DNA of 64,000 bases from CAVSCR01 sp963726575 (GTDB lineage: Bacteria > Actinomycetota > Actinomycetes > JAHEKZ01), in the NCBI GenBank assembly GCA_963726575.1, contig CAVSCR010000005.1, positions 620,001-684,000 of the forward strand. The letters run 5' to 3'. Below, piece by piece: positions 17,084 through 25,767 of the stretch; positions within the stretch are counted from its first letter, which is position 1; each line of letters starts with the position of its first letter. The notes under the pieces were generated by a model. The model made no database searches and was not told the origin of the DNA. It saw only the letters and a list, made by a program, of their open reading frames with translations. The position numbers and the translations under genes were made by a program.

Positions 17084-18639
17084 GACGAGAGGTCCTCGAC
17101 CTCGTCGCGGTGAGCAATCCGCACCGTGTCCAGGTGCGCGTCGTCCGACGTCAGGCACCGGCCCGTCTCGAGGTCGAACTGCCAGCCGTGCAGTCCGCAG
17201 GTGAGGACGCCGTCGGCCACCTCGCCGAAGCGGGCGAGGTCGGCCCCGAGGTGAGGGCAGTGCCGCTGCACGAGATGGTCCCCGAAGCGCCAGCGCTCGT
17301 GGCTTTCCCGGTCGCCGGACAGCCACGACTCGATGTACGACGCGTGCTCCGGCGACAACGACTTGAACCACGTGTACACGTGTTCGTTGTACGGACCGCG
17401 TCGTGTGGCTTGGAAGCGGCACGACAGGAACAGCTCGTTCACCCAGTCAGCCAGACGTGCATCGACACAGGCACGCACCAGCGTGTCGGCGGCATGGATG
17501 CGGTAGCGGTAGTCCTGATCCACGTACGGCTCGACCACCTGGTCGATGAAGTCGACGATCACGGCCTCGTGCTCGGTCTCGAGCAGGATCCGGTCGCCGA
17601 GGCGTCCGCACAGCGTCGGCATGGCCGCCAGGAGCGGTTCCCACCACCGCTTCAGCTGCGGCAGCAGCGGGTCGCCGTGGGAGGGCCACTGCGCCTTGCG
17701 GGCGTCTCGCTCGGCACGGGTGCGCGCCGCGTACTCCGTCAGGTACGTGCGCTTGTCCTCGAACGGGCGCATCGTCGTCGCCAGGTCTGCCAGGTGCTCC
17801 ACCGTTGGCTCGGAAGCGTCGCGGTGGACCTCGATGCTGGACCCCGTGGACAGCAGCACCCCGTTCTCGACCCCCATCGAGTGCAGGTAGTCGAGGAACA
17901 CGAGCTGGTCGGGGAAGACGTTCCCCTTCTGACCGGTGTCGTTGATCTCGAACAGGTCGTCGTCGAGGAATGCTGGAGGTCCTGAGTTCGGGACGACCCA
18001 GCGCGCGCCCACCGCCTCTGCGAACCGGCGGGCGCGATCCATGCCGTTGAGCCGCTTGCGCTCACCGAGTGCCACTTTCATCGGCTCGGGCAGGTCGTAC
18101 ACCATCGGGTACCAGATGGCGCCGCTGTACTGGAGGAAGTGCGCGTCGTACGCCCCGAAGCGGACCAGCGGTTCGATGTCGGTGGGACGCCCGTCGTTCT
18201 GGTTGAGGATCGCGGCCGTTGCGTCGTCCACCGCGAGGCAGGAGTCGCCGAGCGGACCGTCGTTGGGCGCCGTCATCGACACAATCATCATCGTGAGGCC
18301 GTCGTGCTCGAACGGCTCACCGTTGCGGGTGTGCAGGAAGCGGTGGAAACCGAGCCCCGCCAGCGCATCCTTCAGGTCCGGCACCCCGTAGTCGGGGAGC
18401 AGGACCACCGCATCCTTGTTCATCCAGCGGGTCAACCACTCCGGGTCGTAGTGGTCGCGGTGCAGGTGGGACACGTACAGGTAGTCGGAGGCGCCGAGCG
18501 CCGACATGTCCAGCCCGTCGTTGGCGGGGAACGGGTACCACGAGCAGAAGTACGCCGGGTTGAACCATGGGTCGCAGACGATCGAGCCGTGACCGGTCTG
18601 GATGTGCAGCCCGGCGTGCCCGATCGACGTGACGCGCAT
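17080..18639 (-). CDS. Metallo-beta-lactamase-fold protein with C-terminal Rieske [2Fe-2S] domain
   Basis: A 519-residue cytoplasmic protein. The N-terminal MBL-like domain (about 1-280) begins MRVTSIGHAGLHIQTGHGS and has the metal box SHLHRDHYDPEW. A helical middle (about 290-420) follows. The C-terminus (about 430-510) is a Rieske ferredoxin-type domain with cluster ligands in HCPHLGADL and CGLHGWQFD (C-x-H and C-x2-H). Domain content recalls CMP-N-acetylneuraminate monooxygenase, which as I recall has Rieske first. Substrate unknown; an oxygenase or hydroxylase acting on a sugar is an inference strengthened by the 4-nt overlap with an envelope acyltransferase gene. Confidence 0.8.
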   Translation of the reverse strand: MRVTSIGHAGLHIQTGHGSIVCDPWFNPAYFCSWYPFPANDGLDMSALGASDYLYVSHLHRDHYDPEWLTRWMNKDAVVLLPDYGVPDLKDALAGLGFHRFLHTRNGEPFEHDGLTMMIVSMTAPNDGPLGDSCLAVDDATAAILNQNDGRPTDIEPLVRFGAYDAHFLQYSGAIWYPMVYDLPEPMKVALGERKRLNGMDRARRFAEAVGARWVVPNSGPPAFLDDDLFEINDTGQKGNVFPDQLVFLDYLHSMGVENGVLLSTGSSIEVHRDASEPTVEHLADLATTMRPFEDKRTYLTEYAARTRAERDARKAQWPSHGDPLLPQLKRWWEPLLAAMPTLCGRLGDRILLETEHEAVIVDFIDQVVEPYVDQDYRYRIHAADTLVRACVDARLADWVNELFLSCRFQATRRGPYNEHVYTWFKSLSPEHASYIESWLSGDRESHERWRFGDHLVQRHCPHLGADLARFGEVADGVLTCGLHGWQFDLETGRCLTSDDAHLDTVRIAHRDEVEDLSS

Positions 18640-18745
18640 GCGGCGGTGGAGCCCCCTGAGTCGGGAATGGAGGTGCTGGTGCTGGCTGGCTGGCTCAGCG
18701 TACGTGCGCGTCGGGGACGCGGCGTCCCGACACGAGCGACGCCGG

Positions 18746-18751
18746 TAGCCT
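18746..18751 (+). promoter_or_regulatory. -10 box of the DUF3043 gene
   Basis: TAGCCT lies 6 nt before GTG 18758; leaderless pattern. Confidence 0.5.
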
Positions 18752-18757
18752 GGGCAG

Positions 18758-19342
18758 GTGCTGTTCCGACGAACCCCGGCTGCCGAGACGGCCGACCCGG
18801 CTGCCGACGCTCCCGACCCGGCTGCCGGCAAGGGCCGACCGACGCCCAAGCGCAAAGATGCCCAGGCGCAGCGTCGGGCGGGCGTAGCTGCCCCTCGCGA
18901 CCGCAAGGAAGCCAGGGCACGCGAACGCGAGGACCGCGCCAAGTCCTATGAGCGGCTCAAAGCCGGGGACGAGAAGTACTTCCCCGCCCGCGATCGCGGA
19001 CCGGTGCGGTCGTATGCGCGCAACTGGATCGACGGCCGCCGAAATGCCGCGCAGTTCTTCTGGCCAGTCGTGATCGGCGGCTTGGTTCTGCTGGTGATCC
19101 CCGGGACGCAGCGCGTGGCCACCTCGTTGCTGCTCGCGTTCTACGTCGTGGTGACGGTGGACACCACGCTGTCGCTGCTGGCACTGCGCAAGCAGCTCGG
19201 CCGCCGGTTCCCCGACGCGACCGCCCGTAAGGGCGCGCTCATGTACGCCTTCGGGCGCTCGCTGCAGACGAAGCGTCGCAAGGTGCCGCCGCCGGTGGTG
19301 AAGCAGGGGTGGTCCCGCGGTCAGCGCCGCGGCGACAGCTGA
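18758..19342 (+). CDS. DUF3043 membrane protein
   Basis: A 194-residue protein of unknown function conserved in actinobacteria. An Ala/Pro-rich and then strongly basic, charged N-terminus (about 1-85, including KEARAREREDRAKSYERLK) precedes two membrane helices (about 100-118 and 125-145) and a basic cytoplasmic tail with RKGALMYAFGRSLQTKRRKV. The family sits beside erpA and the ctaC region in many actinobacteria, as here. GTG 18758 is supported by a TAGCCT box 6 nt upstream. A membrane-proximal structural or regulatory role is all that can be said. Confidence 0.85.
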   Translation: MLFRRTPAAETADPAADAPDPAAGKGRPTPKRKDAQAQRRAGVAAPRDRKEARAREREDRAKSYERLKAGDEKYFPARDRGPVRSYARNWIDGRRNAAQFFWPVVIGGLVLLVIPGTQRVATSLLLAFYVVVTVDTTLSLLALRKQLGRRFPDATARKGALMYAFGRSLQTKRRKVPPPVVKQGWSRGQRRGDS

Positions 19343-19353
19343 CCGCTCCCCCT

Positions 19354-19359
19354 TAGGCT
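19354..19359 (+). promoter_or_regulatory. -10 box of the aldo/keto reductase gene
   Basis: TAGGCT lies 6 nt before ATG 19366; leaderless pattern. Confidence 0.5.
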
Positions 19360-19365
19360 CGGGGC

Positions 19366-20364
19366 ATGGAGTTTCGACACCTCGGGCGCAGCGGTCTGAA
19401 GATCAGTGAAGTGGTCTACGGCAACTGGATCACCCACGGCTCACAGATCGACGACGCACAAGCGGTGAGCTGCGTCAACGCGGCGCTCGATCTGGGCGTC
19501 ACCTCGTTCGACACTGCGGACGCCTATGCGCAGGGGCGGGCCGAGACCGCTCTGGGCAATGCTCTGGCGGGGCAGCCTCGCGACGGTCTCGAGATCTTCT
19601 CCAAGGTGTACTGGCCCACCGGCGAAGGCGTGAACGACCGCGGCCTTTCGCGCAAACACATCGTGCGGTCGTGCGAGGCGAGTCTGCGTCGACTGCAGAC
19701 CGACTACCTCGATCTGTACCAAGCCCATCGGTTCGACTACGAGACCCCCATCGACGAGGTGGTGCGGGCGTTCGACGACCTGATCCGCGCCGGCAAGGTG
19801 CTCTACGTGGGCGTCTCCGAATGGAAGGCGTCGCAGATCCGCGAAGCCGTCGAGCTACAACGTGAGCTCGGCTACGACCAGTTCGTGTCGAGCCAGCCGC
19901 AGTACTCGATGTTGTGGCGCGTCATCGAGGCTGAAGTGGTGCCGGCGTGCGAAGAGCTCGGCCTGTCGCAGATCGTGTGGTCTCCCCTGGCTCAAGGCAT
20001 CTTGACCGGCAAGTACCAGCCGGGCCATCAGCCGCCGAAGGGATCCCGCGCCGCCGACAAGGAGTTCGGCCGGTTCATGACCGAGTTCATGACCGACGAG
20101 ATGCTGCAACGCGTTCAGCAGCTACGGGGGGTCGCCGACGAAGCCGGGCTGACCATGGCTCAGCTGGCGATCGCCTGGGTGCTGGCGAACCCGAACGTCG
20201 CCGCCGCGATCGTCGGTGCCACTCGCCCCGAGCAGCTGCACGAGACGGTCGCCGCGGCGGGCGTTCGGCTGGAACCGGCTGCCGTGAAGGCCATCGACGC
20301 GATCCTGCGCGACCTGGTCGAGCGCGACCCGTCCGAGACCGAGAGCCCGAACCCACGCGCCTGA
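19366..20364 (+). CDS. Aldo/keto reductase
   Basis: NADPH-dependent carbonyl reductase, cytoplasmic, 332 residues, close to the potassium-channel beta-subunit/YghZ type. The start MEFRHLGRSGLKISEVVYGN is typical. The catalytic tetrad is present: Asp in FDTADAYAQG with Tyr five residues on, Lys in IFSKVYWP, and His in YQAHRFD. Cofactor-binding segments are SPLAQGILTGKYQPG and IVGATRPEQL. ATG 19366 follows a TAGGCT box by 6 nt. It is only 23 nt after the DUF3043 gene but has its own promoter signal. Natural substrate unknown. Confidence 0.92.
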   Translation: MEFRHLGRSGLKISEVVYGNWITHGSQIDDAQAVSCVNAALDLGVTSFDTADAYAQGRAETALGNALAGQPRDGLEIFSKVYWPTGEGVNDRGLSRKHIVRSCEASLRRLQTDYLDLYQAHRFDYETPIDEVVRAFDDLIRAGKVLYVGVSEWKASQIREAVELQRELGYDQFVSSQPQYSMLWRVIEAEVVPACEELGLSQIVWSPLAQGILTGKYQPGHQPPKGSRAADKEFGRFMTEFMTDEMLQRVQQLRGVADEAGLTMAQLAIAWVLANPNVAAAIVGATRPEQLHETVAAAGVRLEPAAVKAIDAILRDLVERDPSETESPNPRA

Positions 20365-20390
20365 CCAGGTGTGGACGACGACGGGTGGGA

Positions 20391-20615
20391 TCAGCTGGGT
20401 TCGGGTGGGGTGGGCGGATGGAGGCTCATCGGGCCGTAGCTGACCTGGCCGTCCTCGAGCAGCACCACCTGGTCGACGCCGGCGGCCAGGAGGATCGGCC
20501 AGTTCTCCCCGATCCAGGTCTCGGCGTCCGCCTGGCTGGACCACTCCGTCTCGTCGAGGTCCGACACGACGACGAGTGAGCCGTCAGACGTCTCCAACCG
20601 CCAGGTCCAGGTCAT
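20391..20615 (-). CDS. Small hypothetical protein
   Basis: A 74-residue soluble protein starting MTWTWRLETSDGSLVVVSDL. It is acidic and compact, with a central SSQADAETWIGENWPILLAAG and a Pro-rich tail. ATG 20615 has a strong GGAGGTG ribosome site 5 nt upstream, supporting a real gene. It is convergent with the aldo/keto reductase and divergent from the B12 riboswitch. I recognise the general type (small conserved actinobacterial protein) but not a function. Confidence 0.75.
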   Translation of the reverse strand: MTWTWRLETSDGSLVVVSDLDETEWSSQADAETWIGENWPILLAAGVDQVVLLEDGQVSYGPMSLHPPTPPEPS

Positions 20616-20689
20616 GACCCACCTCCGGGCCGACACGCTAGCGGCCGGCACTTTGACGTCGAGCCCTGACGCGTGGTCGGATCAGCCCA

Positions 20690-20796
20690 CAACTCCACAC
20701 GTGCTCAGCAGGGGAAGTCCGGTCAAAGTCCGGCGCTGACCCGCAACCGTAGGTCGTCCCGCGCCGCGGGCACGACGAGCCGGGGCACCTGCTTGG
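20690..20796 (+). ncRNA. Cobalamin (B12) riboswitch
   Basis: The aptamer core is plain: GGGGAAGTCCGGTCAAAGTC continues into CGGCGCTGACCCGCAACCGT, the most conserved part of the AdoCbl riboswitch (20711-20750). The B12-box equivalent GAGCCGGGGCACCTGC is at 20777-20792, and GTGC near 20701 can pair with GCAC in it to close the structure. Ends are approximate. It precedes the operon of surface proteins, ECF transporter and cob genes, and should repress it when B12 is plentiful. Confidence 0.93.
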
Positions 20797-20859
20797 GCGC
20801 GAGCGGCTCCCTCCGTCGAGGTCTACGGCGCGGAGCCCGGGCACCGAGCCCGAGCCTTG

Positions 20860-20891
20860 CGCCCCTGACGTCGCGACAGCGACCAGGGGCG
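20860..20891 (+). terminator. Riboswitch expression-platform hairpin
   Basis: CGCCCCTG pairs with CAGGGGCG and, inside it, GTCGC with GCGAC around a GACA loop; a 2-nt AC bulge separates the two stems. TTCCTCGT follows, and the first gene starts 58 nt later. It fits a transcription terminator controlled by the B12 aptamer, though there is no run of Us. Confidence 0.6.
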
Positions 20892-20949
20892 TTCCTCGTG
20901 AATCGGCGAACGGGCAGCGACGCGGACCGCTCATGCGAAAGGCACTCCT

Positions 20950-22059
20950 GTGACGCCCCACCCCCGCCGGGTCCGCGCCCTGCTCAGCACCGCCGTCAGT
21001 CTCGGGCTGACCGTCACCGTGCTCGCGACAGTCGTCGGCCCTGCCGATGCGGCGCCGCAGCGCAGCACCTCTGATCGGGTTGCGGTCAGCGACCTCGCCC
21101 ACCGCGGCCTCTACGGCTCGCAAGACCCGACGTACGACGGCGTCTACCGACAGGGGCTCAGCATCCTGGCGCTGCACGCCGCTGGCGCTCCCGTCGATCG
21201 ATCCGCTGTTCAGTGGTTGCTCCGCCAGCAGTGCGCCAACGGCCGTTGGATGAGCTTTCGCCCCGACCTCACCACCGCGTGCGGAGCCGCCGACAGCAAT
21301 GCCACAGCGATGGCCGTCATGGCGCTGCACGCGATCCGGCGTCCCGCGCCCGCTCGCGAAGGACTGCGCTGGCTGCGACGTCACCAGTTGGCCGGCGGCG
21401 GCTGGGAGTACACCGCCGGCTGGGGGCCTGACAGCAACTCGACCGGCCTGGTGCTCCAGGCGTTCCTGACTCTGCACCGTCGCCCGCTGCACGTGCGCGC
21501 CGGTGGCGTGTCCGGCTTCGGCTTCCTCCGCTCGTTGCAGCTGGACTGCACCGCTGTCGCGACCGAACAAGGTGCGCTCGACTACAGCGTCGAGGTGCCC
21601 TTGGCGCCCAACGACTTCGCCACTGCTCAAGCGGCTCAGGCCCTTGCCCGCGCCGCGCTACCCGTGGAGCCGGCAACGTCGTGGGTTGCACCCACGGCTC
21701 CGGACTGCACCGGCGGCACGCTGGGGGTCTCGGCGTCCGCAGCCGTCTCGAACTACCTGGCCGGCGTCCTGCGCACCAACGCCGGCGCGATCCCCTCGTC
21801 GTTCGGCACGGATGACGACCTCGGCGCCACGGCCAACGCGGTGCTCTCACTGGTCGCGGCCGGCACCGCGCGGGCTCAGGTCCGCGCTGCGATGGACGTC
21901 CTGCAGAAACAGGCCCGCTCGTTCGTGCTGACCAAGCGCCGGATCCTGCCGGGAGCAGCGGCGCTGATCGTGCTCGCCGAGCACGCCACCGGGGGCGACC
22001 CGCACGACGTGGCCGGTCTCGACCTCGTGCAGCGGATCGGTGACTCGATCACGCCATGA
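20950..22059 (+). CDS. Secreted alpha/alpha-barrel (prenyltransferase/squalene-cyclase repeat) protein of B12 operon
   Basis: First gene under the B12 riboswitch. The 369-residue product has a signal peptide ending near VVGPADAAPQ (about residue 36). The rest is helical repeats of the squalene-cyclase/prenyltransferase type, with QW-like motifs QQCANGRWMSF and HQLAGGGWEY, and SNATAMAVMALHAI and SNSTGLVLQAFLTL helices. No terpene-cyclase DxDD or prenyltransferase zinc site is visible, so catalysis is unlikely. The alpha domain of intrinsic factor and transcobalamin has the same alpha6-alpha6 barrel fold, so extracellular corrinoid binding is my inference. Streptomyces has a similar gene beside SCO2322 (recalled). 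GTG 20950 start; it overlaps the next gene by 4 nt. Confidence 0.85.
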   Translation: MTPHPRRVRALLSTAVSLGLTVTVLATVVGPADAAPQRSTSDRVAVSDLAHRGLYGSQDPTYDGVYRQGLSILALHAAGAPVDRSAVQWLLRQQCANGRWMSFRPDLTTACGAADSNATAMAVMALHAIRRPAPAREGLRWLRRHQLAGGGWEYTAGWGPDSNSTGLVLQAFLTLHRRPLHVRAGGVSGFGFLRSLQLDCTAVATEQGALDYSVEVPLAPNDFATAQAAQALARAALPVEPATSWVAPTAPDCTGGTLGVSASAAVSNYLAGVLRTNAGAIPSSFGTDDDLGATANAVLSLVAAGTARAQVRAAMDVLQKQARSFVLTKRRILPGAAALIVLAEHATGGDPHDVAGLDLVQRIGDSITP

Positions 22060-22967
22060 CCGCTTCTGCTCTCGCCGGCGACCCGTCCGCAGACCACGTC
22101 CGTCTGCGGCGGCTGCTGGCCGCGGGGGTGGCGCTGGTGCTCGGAGTAGGCGCCTGGTGGGCGTTGCCCACTACGGCCAACGCCACGTCGTACCGGTACT
22201 GGACCTATTGGAACGGCGACTCCGGGACCTGGGCCTTCTCCACCATCGGTGCGGCCCGACGGCCACCCAACGGTGGTGTCGAAGGCTGGCGATTCGAGGT
22301 CAGCCCCGCCGCCAGCTCCAGCCAGCCGCCGCGCACCAGTGCCTCGTTCGCCGCGATCTGCGGCAGCGCGCAGCCTGCGGCAGGCATGAAGCGGGTCGCG
22401 CTCGTGATCGACTACGGCAGCACGTCGGATGCGCCACCGGTCGAACACCCACCGGCGGGGATCGTCCAGGTCTGCCAGGAGGTTGCTGTCGCCGCCACGG
22501 GCTACCAGGTGCTCGGGTCGGTGGCCGCGATCCGGGCTCAGGGCGGCCTGGTCTGCGGGATCGGCGGCTATCCGGCCACCGGCTGCGGCGAACCGGTCGC
22601 GGATCCGCGTCCCACGCCGACGCCCACCGCAGTGAGCTCGCACCAGCCTGCGGACGGAACGCCCGGTGGTGGGACCGGAACCTCTTCGGACGGCGCGGCC
22701 GCTGGCCCCACGCCGACGGCCCACCTGCACCGACCCCATGCCTCGCGCCCCCATCCCCTGGGACCGTCACCGGGCTCGGCTGACTCCGCTGACGGGGCGG
22801 TGCCGACCGTCTCAGCGTCCACGGTCGTTCCCTCTGCAGCAGGTGTTCAGCAGACCGGCGCCGGCGGCGGTGCGGGCCCTGGTCCGGTGGGGGTGCTGGT
22901 CGGTGCCGCAGTCGTCGCACTGTTGGGTGCCGGTGCCTGGCTGATAGCACGACGAGGTTCGACGTGA
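22056..22967 (+). CDS. SCO2322-like surface protein with C-terminal membrane anchor
   Basis: A 303-residue protein with a signal segment (about 18-43), then a compact 120-residue domain rich in aromatics and Gly, containing YRYWTYWNGDSGTWAFST and a GVEGWRFEVS segment. Three or four further Cys occur (AAICGS, VQVCQE, GLVCGIG, TGCGEP), suggesting disulfides. A long Pro/Ser/Thr/Gly linker (about 190-265) and a C-terminal hydrophobic helix followed by ARRG anchor it to the membrane. It resembles the SCO2322 family (recalled, not searched). The DUF4430-like beta domain of intrinsic factor also carries a W-x-x-x-x-NG theme, so it may be the partner domain of the upstream protein. ATGA overlap upstream, GTGA downstream. 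Confidence 0.75.
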   Translation: MTASALAGDPSADHVRLRRLLAAGVALVLGVGAWWALPTTANATSYRYWTYWNGDSGTWAFSTIGAARRPPNGGVEGWRFEVSPAASSSQPPRTSASFAAICGSAQPAAGMKRVALVIDYGSTSDAPPVEHPPAGIVQVCQEVAVAATGYQVLGSVAAIRAQGGLVCGIGGYPATGCGEPVADPRPTPTPTAVSSHQPADGTPGGGTGTSSDGAAAGPTPTAHLHRPHASRPHPLGPSPGSADSADGAVPTVSASTVVPSAAGVQQTGAGGGAGPGPVGVLVGAAVVALLGAGAWLIARRGST

Positions 22968-24139
22968 CCGGCCGGCGCGCACGTCATCTACACCCCGGCG
23001 CGTGGTGGCTGTGGGCGATCGGCTTGGCCAGTGCCGCGTCGCGGACCACCAGCCCGGTGCTCCTCGCGACGATCATCGCCGTGGCCGGGTTCGTCGTCGC
23101 AGCCCGCAAGTCGACGGCGCCCTGGTCCATGGCGTACCGAGCGGCGCTGGTCGTGGGTGCCGGCGCGTTCGTGATCCACCTCGGGATCGAGGCTCTGTTC
23201 GGACCACCGATTCCCGGAACGGTGCTCGTGACGCTGCCCGAGCTGGACCTGCCGACCGCCTTCGCCGGCGTCCGCGTCGGCGGTGCGGTGACCGCCGAGG
23301 CGATGCTGGGTGCTTCGTACCTGGGCCTGCAGTTCGCCGCCATCTTGGCCAGTCTCGGCGCCGCGAACGCTCTGGCCAGCCCCAGCCGGCTGCTGAAGAG
23401 CCTGCCGGGCGCGGTGTACGAGCTCGGCGTCGCCGTCGTCGTGGCGCTCACGGTGGTGCCTGACTCTCTCGCGCAGTTGCATGCCGTTCGTCGCGCGCGG
23501 CGACTACGGGGACGCGAGGACCGCGGGATCCGTGGAATCGCAGCAAGTGTCGGCCCCGTGCTGCACTCGGCACTCGAACGTTCTCTTGGCCTCGCCGCGG
23601 CGATGGACTCCCGCGGCTACGGTCGGCGGTGCGCAGTGAGCCCGTGGCAGCGCCGGGCAACTGCCGCGCTCGTGCTCTCCGGGATGCTCGGCGTGCTGCT
23701 CGGCGTGTACGCCCTCTTGGATGCCGCGGCCTCGACGGCCACCGGCTTCGGCATCGTCACGTGCGCCGGCGCACTCGCCGTCGGGGGCTTCACCTGGGCG
23801 GGTCGGCAGGTCACCCGCACCGTCTACCGCCCCGACCCATGGCGCCTCCCGGAGTGGCTCGTCGCCGCATCCGGCCTCTTCAGTGCGGTGGCGCTGACCG
23901 TCCTCGCTGCCGTCGACCCGACATCGCTGAACCCGACCACGTCACCCCTGACCTGGCCACCGTTGCCGGTGCTCGGCCTGCTGTCCGTGCTGGTCGCGGC
24001 GGCCCCGGCCTGGGCGGCTCCCCCGCCACCGGCCTTCGACGACGGCGTCACCCGACCCCGCGGCGACGAGTTGGGCGAAGCCCGATCCACGGCGTCGAGC
24101 GCGAGCGTGCCCGCCGACCGTTCGGAGGTGGCCGCATGA
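22964..24139 (+). CDS. ECF transporter transmembrane component (EcfT)
   Basis: Scaffold membrane subunit that couples the ATPases to the substrate-binding S component. The 391-residue protein has about eight hydrophobic segments and the coupling-helix motifs characteristic of EcfT: RRARRLRGREDRG near residue 180 and AAAMDSRGYGRR near 215. A polar C-terminal tail (about 355-391) is not conserved. The start GTG 22964 overlaps the upstream stop and the gene overlaps the ATPase gene by 4 nt. In this riboswitch-controlled operon the cargo should be cobalamin, a precursor, or less likely cobalt. Confidence 0.9.
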   Translation: MTGRRARHLHPGAWWLWAIGLASAASRTTSPVLLATIIAVAGFVVAARKSTAPWSMAYRAALVVGAGAFVIHLGIEALFGPPIPGTVLVTLPELDLPTAFAGVRVGGAVTAEAMLGASYLGLQFAAILASLGAANALASPSRLLKSLPGAVYELGVAVVVALTVVPDSLAQLHAVRRARRLRGREDRGIRGIAASVGPVLHSALERSLGLAAAMDSRGYGRRCAVSPWQRRATAALVLSGMLGVLLGVYALLDAAASTATGFGIVTCAGALAVGGFTWAGRQVTRTVYRPDPWRLPEWLVAASGLFSAVALTVLAAVDPTSLNPTTSPLTWPPLPVLGLLSVLVAAAPAWAAPPPPAFDDGVTRPRGDELGEARSTASSASVPADRSEVAA

Positions 24140-25767
24140 TCCGCTTCGACCAGGTCACCATCACCTATCCGCACGCCTCAGCGCCGGCCCTGCGCGATGT
24201 CAGCCTTCACATTCCAGAAGCCGAGCTGTGTCTGGTGGTCGGTCGCACCGGCGCCGGCAAGTCGACGCTGCTACGCGCCATGAACGGACTCGTGCCGCAC
24301 TTCACCGGTGGTCACGTCGCCGGTCGCATCACGGTGGCCGGGCGGGACACCAGCACGCATCCACCGCGCGACCTGGCCGACGTCGTGGGCATCGTGTTGC
24401 AGGACCCGCGACAGGGGTTCGTCACCGACACCGTCGAGGACGAGCTGGCGTTCGGCATGGAGTCGCTCGGTCTGCCGCCGGACACCATGCGGCGCCGGGT
24501 CGAGGAGACCCTCGACCTGTTGGGTCTGGCCGAGCTGCGTCATCGCCCGCTGCGCACCCTTTCCGGCGGCCAGCGCCAGCGCGTGGCGATCGGATCGGTG
24601 CTGGCCACCCATCCTCAGGTGCTCGTGCTCGACGAGCCGACGTCGGCGCTCGACCCCGGTGCGGCCGAGGACGTGCTCGCCGCGCTGCACCGGCTGGTGC
24701 ACGACCTCGGCCTCACCGTCGTGGTCGCCGAGCACCGGCTCGAGCGCGTCGTCCACCTCGCCGACCGGGTCGTGCAGGTCAACGTCGACGGGCGCGTGGT
24801 CGATGGCGACCCGGCCACGTTGATGCTCACGGCGCCGGTCGCTCCCCCGGTGGTCGAGCTCGGGCGGTTCGCCGGCTGGGCGCCGCTGCCCCTGTCCGTG
24901 CGCCAGGCCAGGCGTGCAGCGGGTCCCTTGCGAGAACGGCTGGCCGCCCACCACCCGAAGGCACACGTGCCTTCGCCGGCCCCCGACGCCTTGGTCGCGG
25001 CGACGTGCCCTGTGGCCGTGACCGGCCTGAACGCGGGGTACGGGCAACGCCCGGTGCTGTCCGAGCTCGACCTACTCGTGTCCTGCGGCGAGGTCGTGGC
25101 GTTGATGGGGCGCAACGGCTCGGGCAAGACGACACTGCTGCACGCGCTGGTGGGCGTCGTGCCGGTCAGTGCTGGGCGCGTGCGGGTGCACGCGGTCGAC
25201 CCCGCGACGACCGGCGCGCGTGACCTGCCGCGACATGTCGGCCTGGTCCCGCAGGACGCCGACGACCTGCTGTGGGCCGAGTCGGTGCTCGAGGAGTGCA
25301 CGACAGCCGACCGCGATGCCGACGCGGCGCCGGGCACGACGATCGCGCAGTTCGACCTGCTCGCCCCTGGGGTGGACCCGCACCAACATCCGCACGACCT
25401 CTCCCAGGGCCAGCGGCTGGCGCTCGCGTTGGCCGTGATCCTCGCCGCCGATCCACCCGTGGTGCTGCTCGACGAGCCGACCCGTGGGCTGGACTACCCG
25501 GCCAAGCGCCGGTTGGTCGACGTGTTGCGTCGGCGTGCGGCAGACGGGGTCGCGGTCGTCGTCGCCACCCACGACGTGGAGCTGGTGGCCGAGCTCGCCA
25601 GCCGCACGGTGGTACTCGCCGACGGCGACGTGGTCGCCGACGGCCCCACGGCCTCGGTGATCGCGTCTTCGCCGCAGTACGCGCCGCAGATCGCGAAGGT
25701 GCTGGCTCCGCAGGCGTGGCTGACCGTCGACGACGTCACGGGCGCGTTGCAAGGAGCCGCGTCGTGA
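24136..25767 (+). CDS. Fused ECF transporter ATPase (EcfA-EcfA')
   Basis: Two ABC ATPase domains in one 543-residue chain power ECF uptake. Domain 1 (about 1-230) has Walker A GRTGAGKST, Q-loop VLQDPRQGFVTDTVEDELAF, signature LSGGQRQRVAIG and Walker B VLVLDEPTSALDP. Domain 2 (about 298-525) has Walker A GRNGSGKTT, the degenerate signature LSQGQRLALAL, and Walker B VVLLDEPTRGLDYP. Both switch-region His are present (AEHRLE and THDVE). ATG 24136 has GGAGGTG upstream and overlaps the ecfT stop. Fusion of the two ATPases is common in actinobacteria. Confidence 0.95.
   Translation: MIRFDQVTITYPHASAPALRDVSLHIPEAELCLVVGRTGAGKSTLLRAMNGLVPHFTGGHVAGRITVAGRDTSTHPPRDLADVVGIVLQDPRQGFVTDTVEDELAFGMESLGLPPDTMRRRVEETLDLLGLAELRHRPLRTLSGGQRQRVAIGSVLATHPQVLVLDEPTSALDPGAAEDVLAALHRLVHDLGLTVVVAEHRLERVVHLADRVVQVNVDGRVVDGDPATLMLTAPVAPPVVELGRFAGWAPLPLSVRQARRAAGPLRERLAAHHPKAHVPSPAPDALVAATCPVAVTGLNAGYGQRPVLSELDLLVSCGEVVALMGRNGSGKTTLLHALVGVVPVSAGRVRVHAVDPATTGARDLPRHVGLVPQDADDLLWAESVLEECTTADRDADAAPGTTIAQFDLLAPGVDPHQHPHDLSQGQRLALALAVILAADPPVVLLDEPTRGLDYPAKRRLVDVLRRRAADGVAVVVATHDVELVAELASRTVVLADGDVVADGPTASVIASSPQYAPQIAKVLAPQAWLTVDDVTGALQGAAS

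Noticed and set aside
20638..21630. 330-codon minus-strand frame across the riboswitch region
   Set aside because: It would be antisense to the aptamer and the signal-peptide-bearing gene. No ribosome site or family resemblance.
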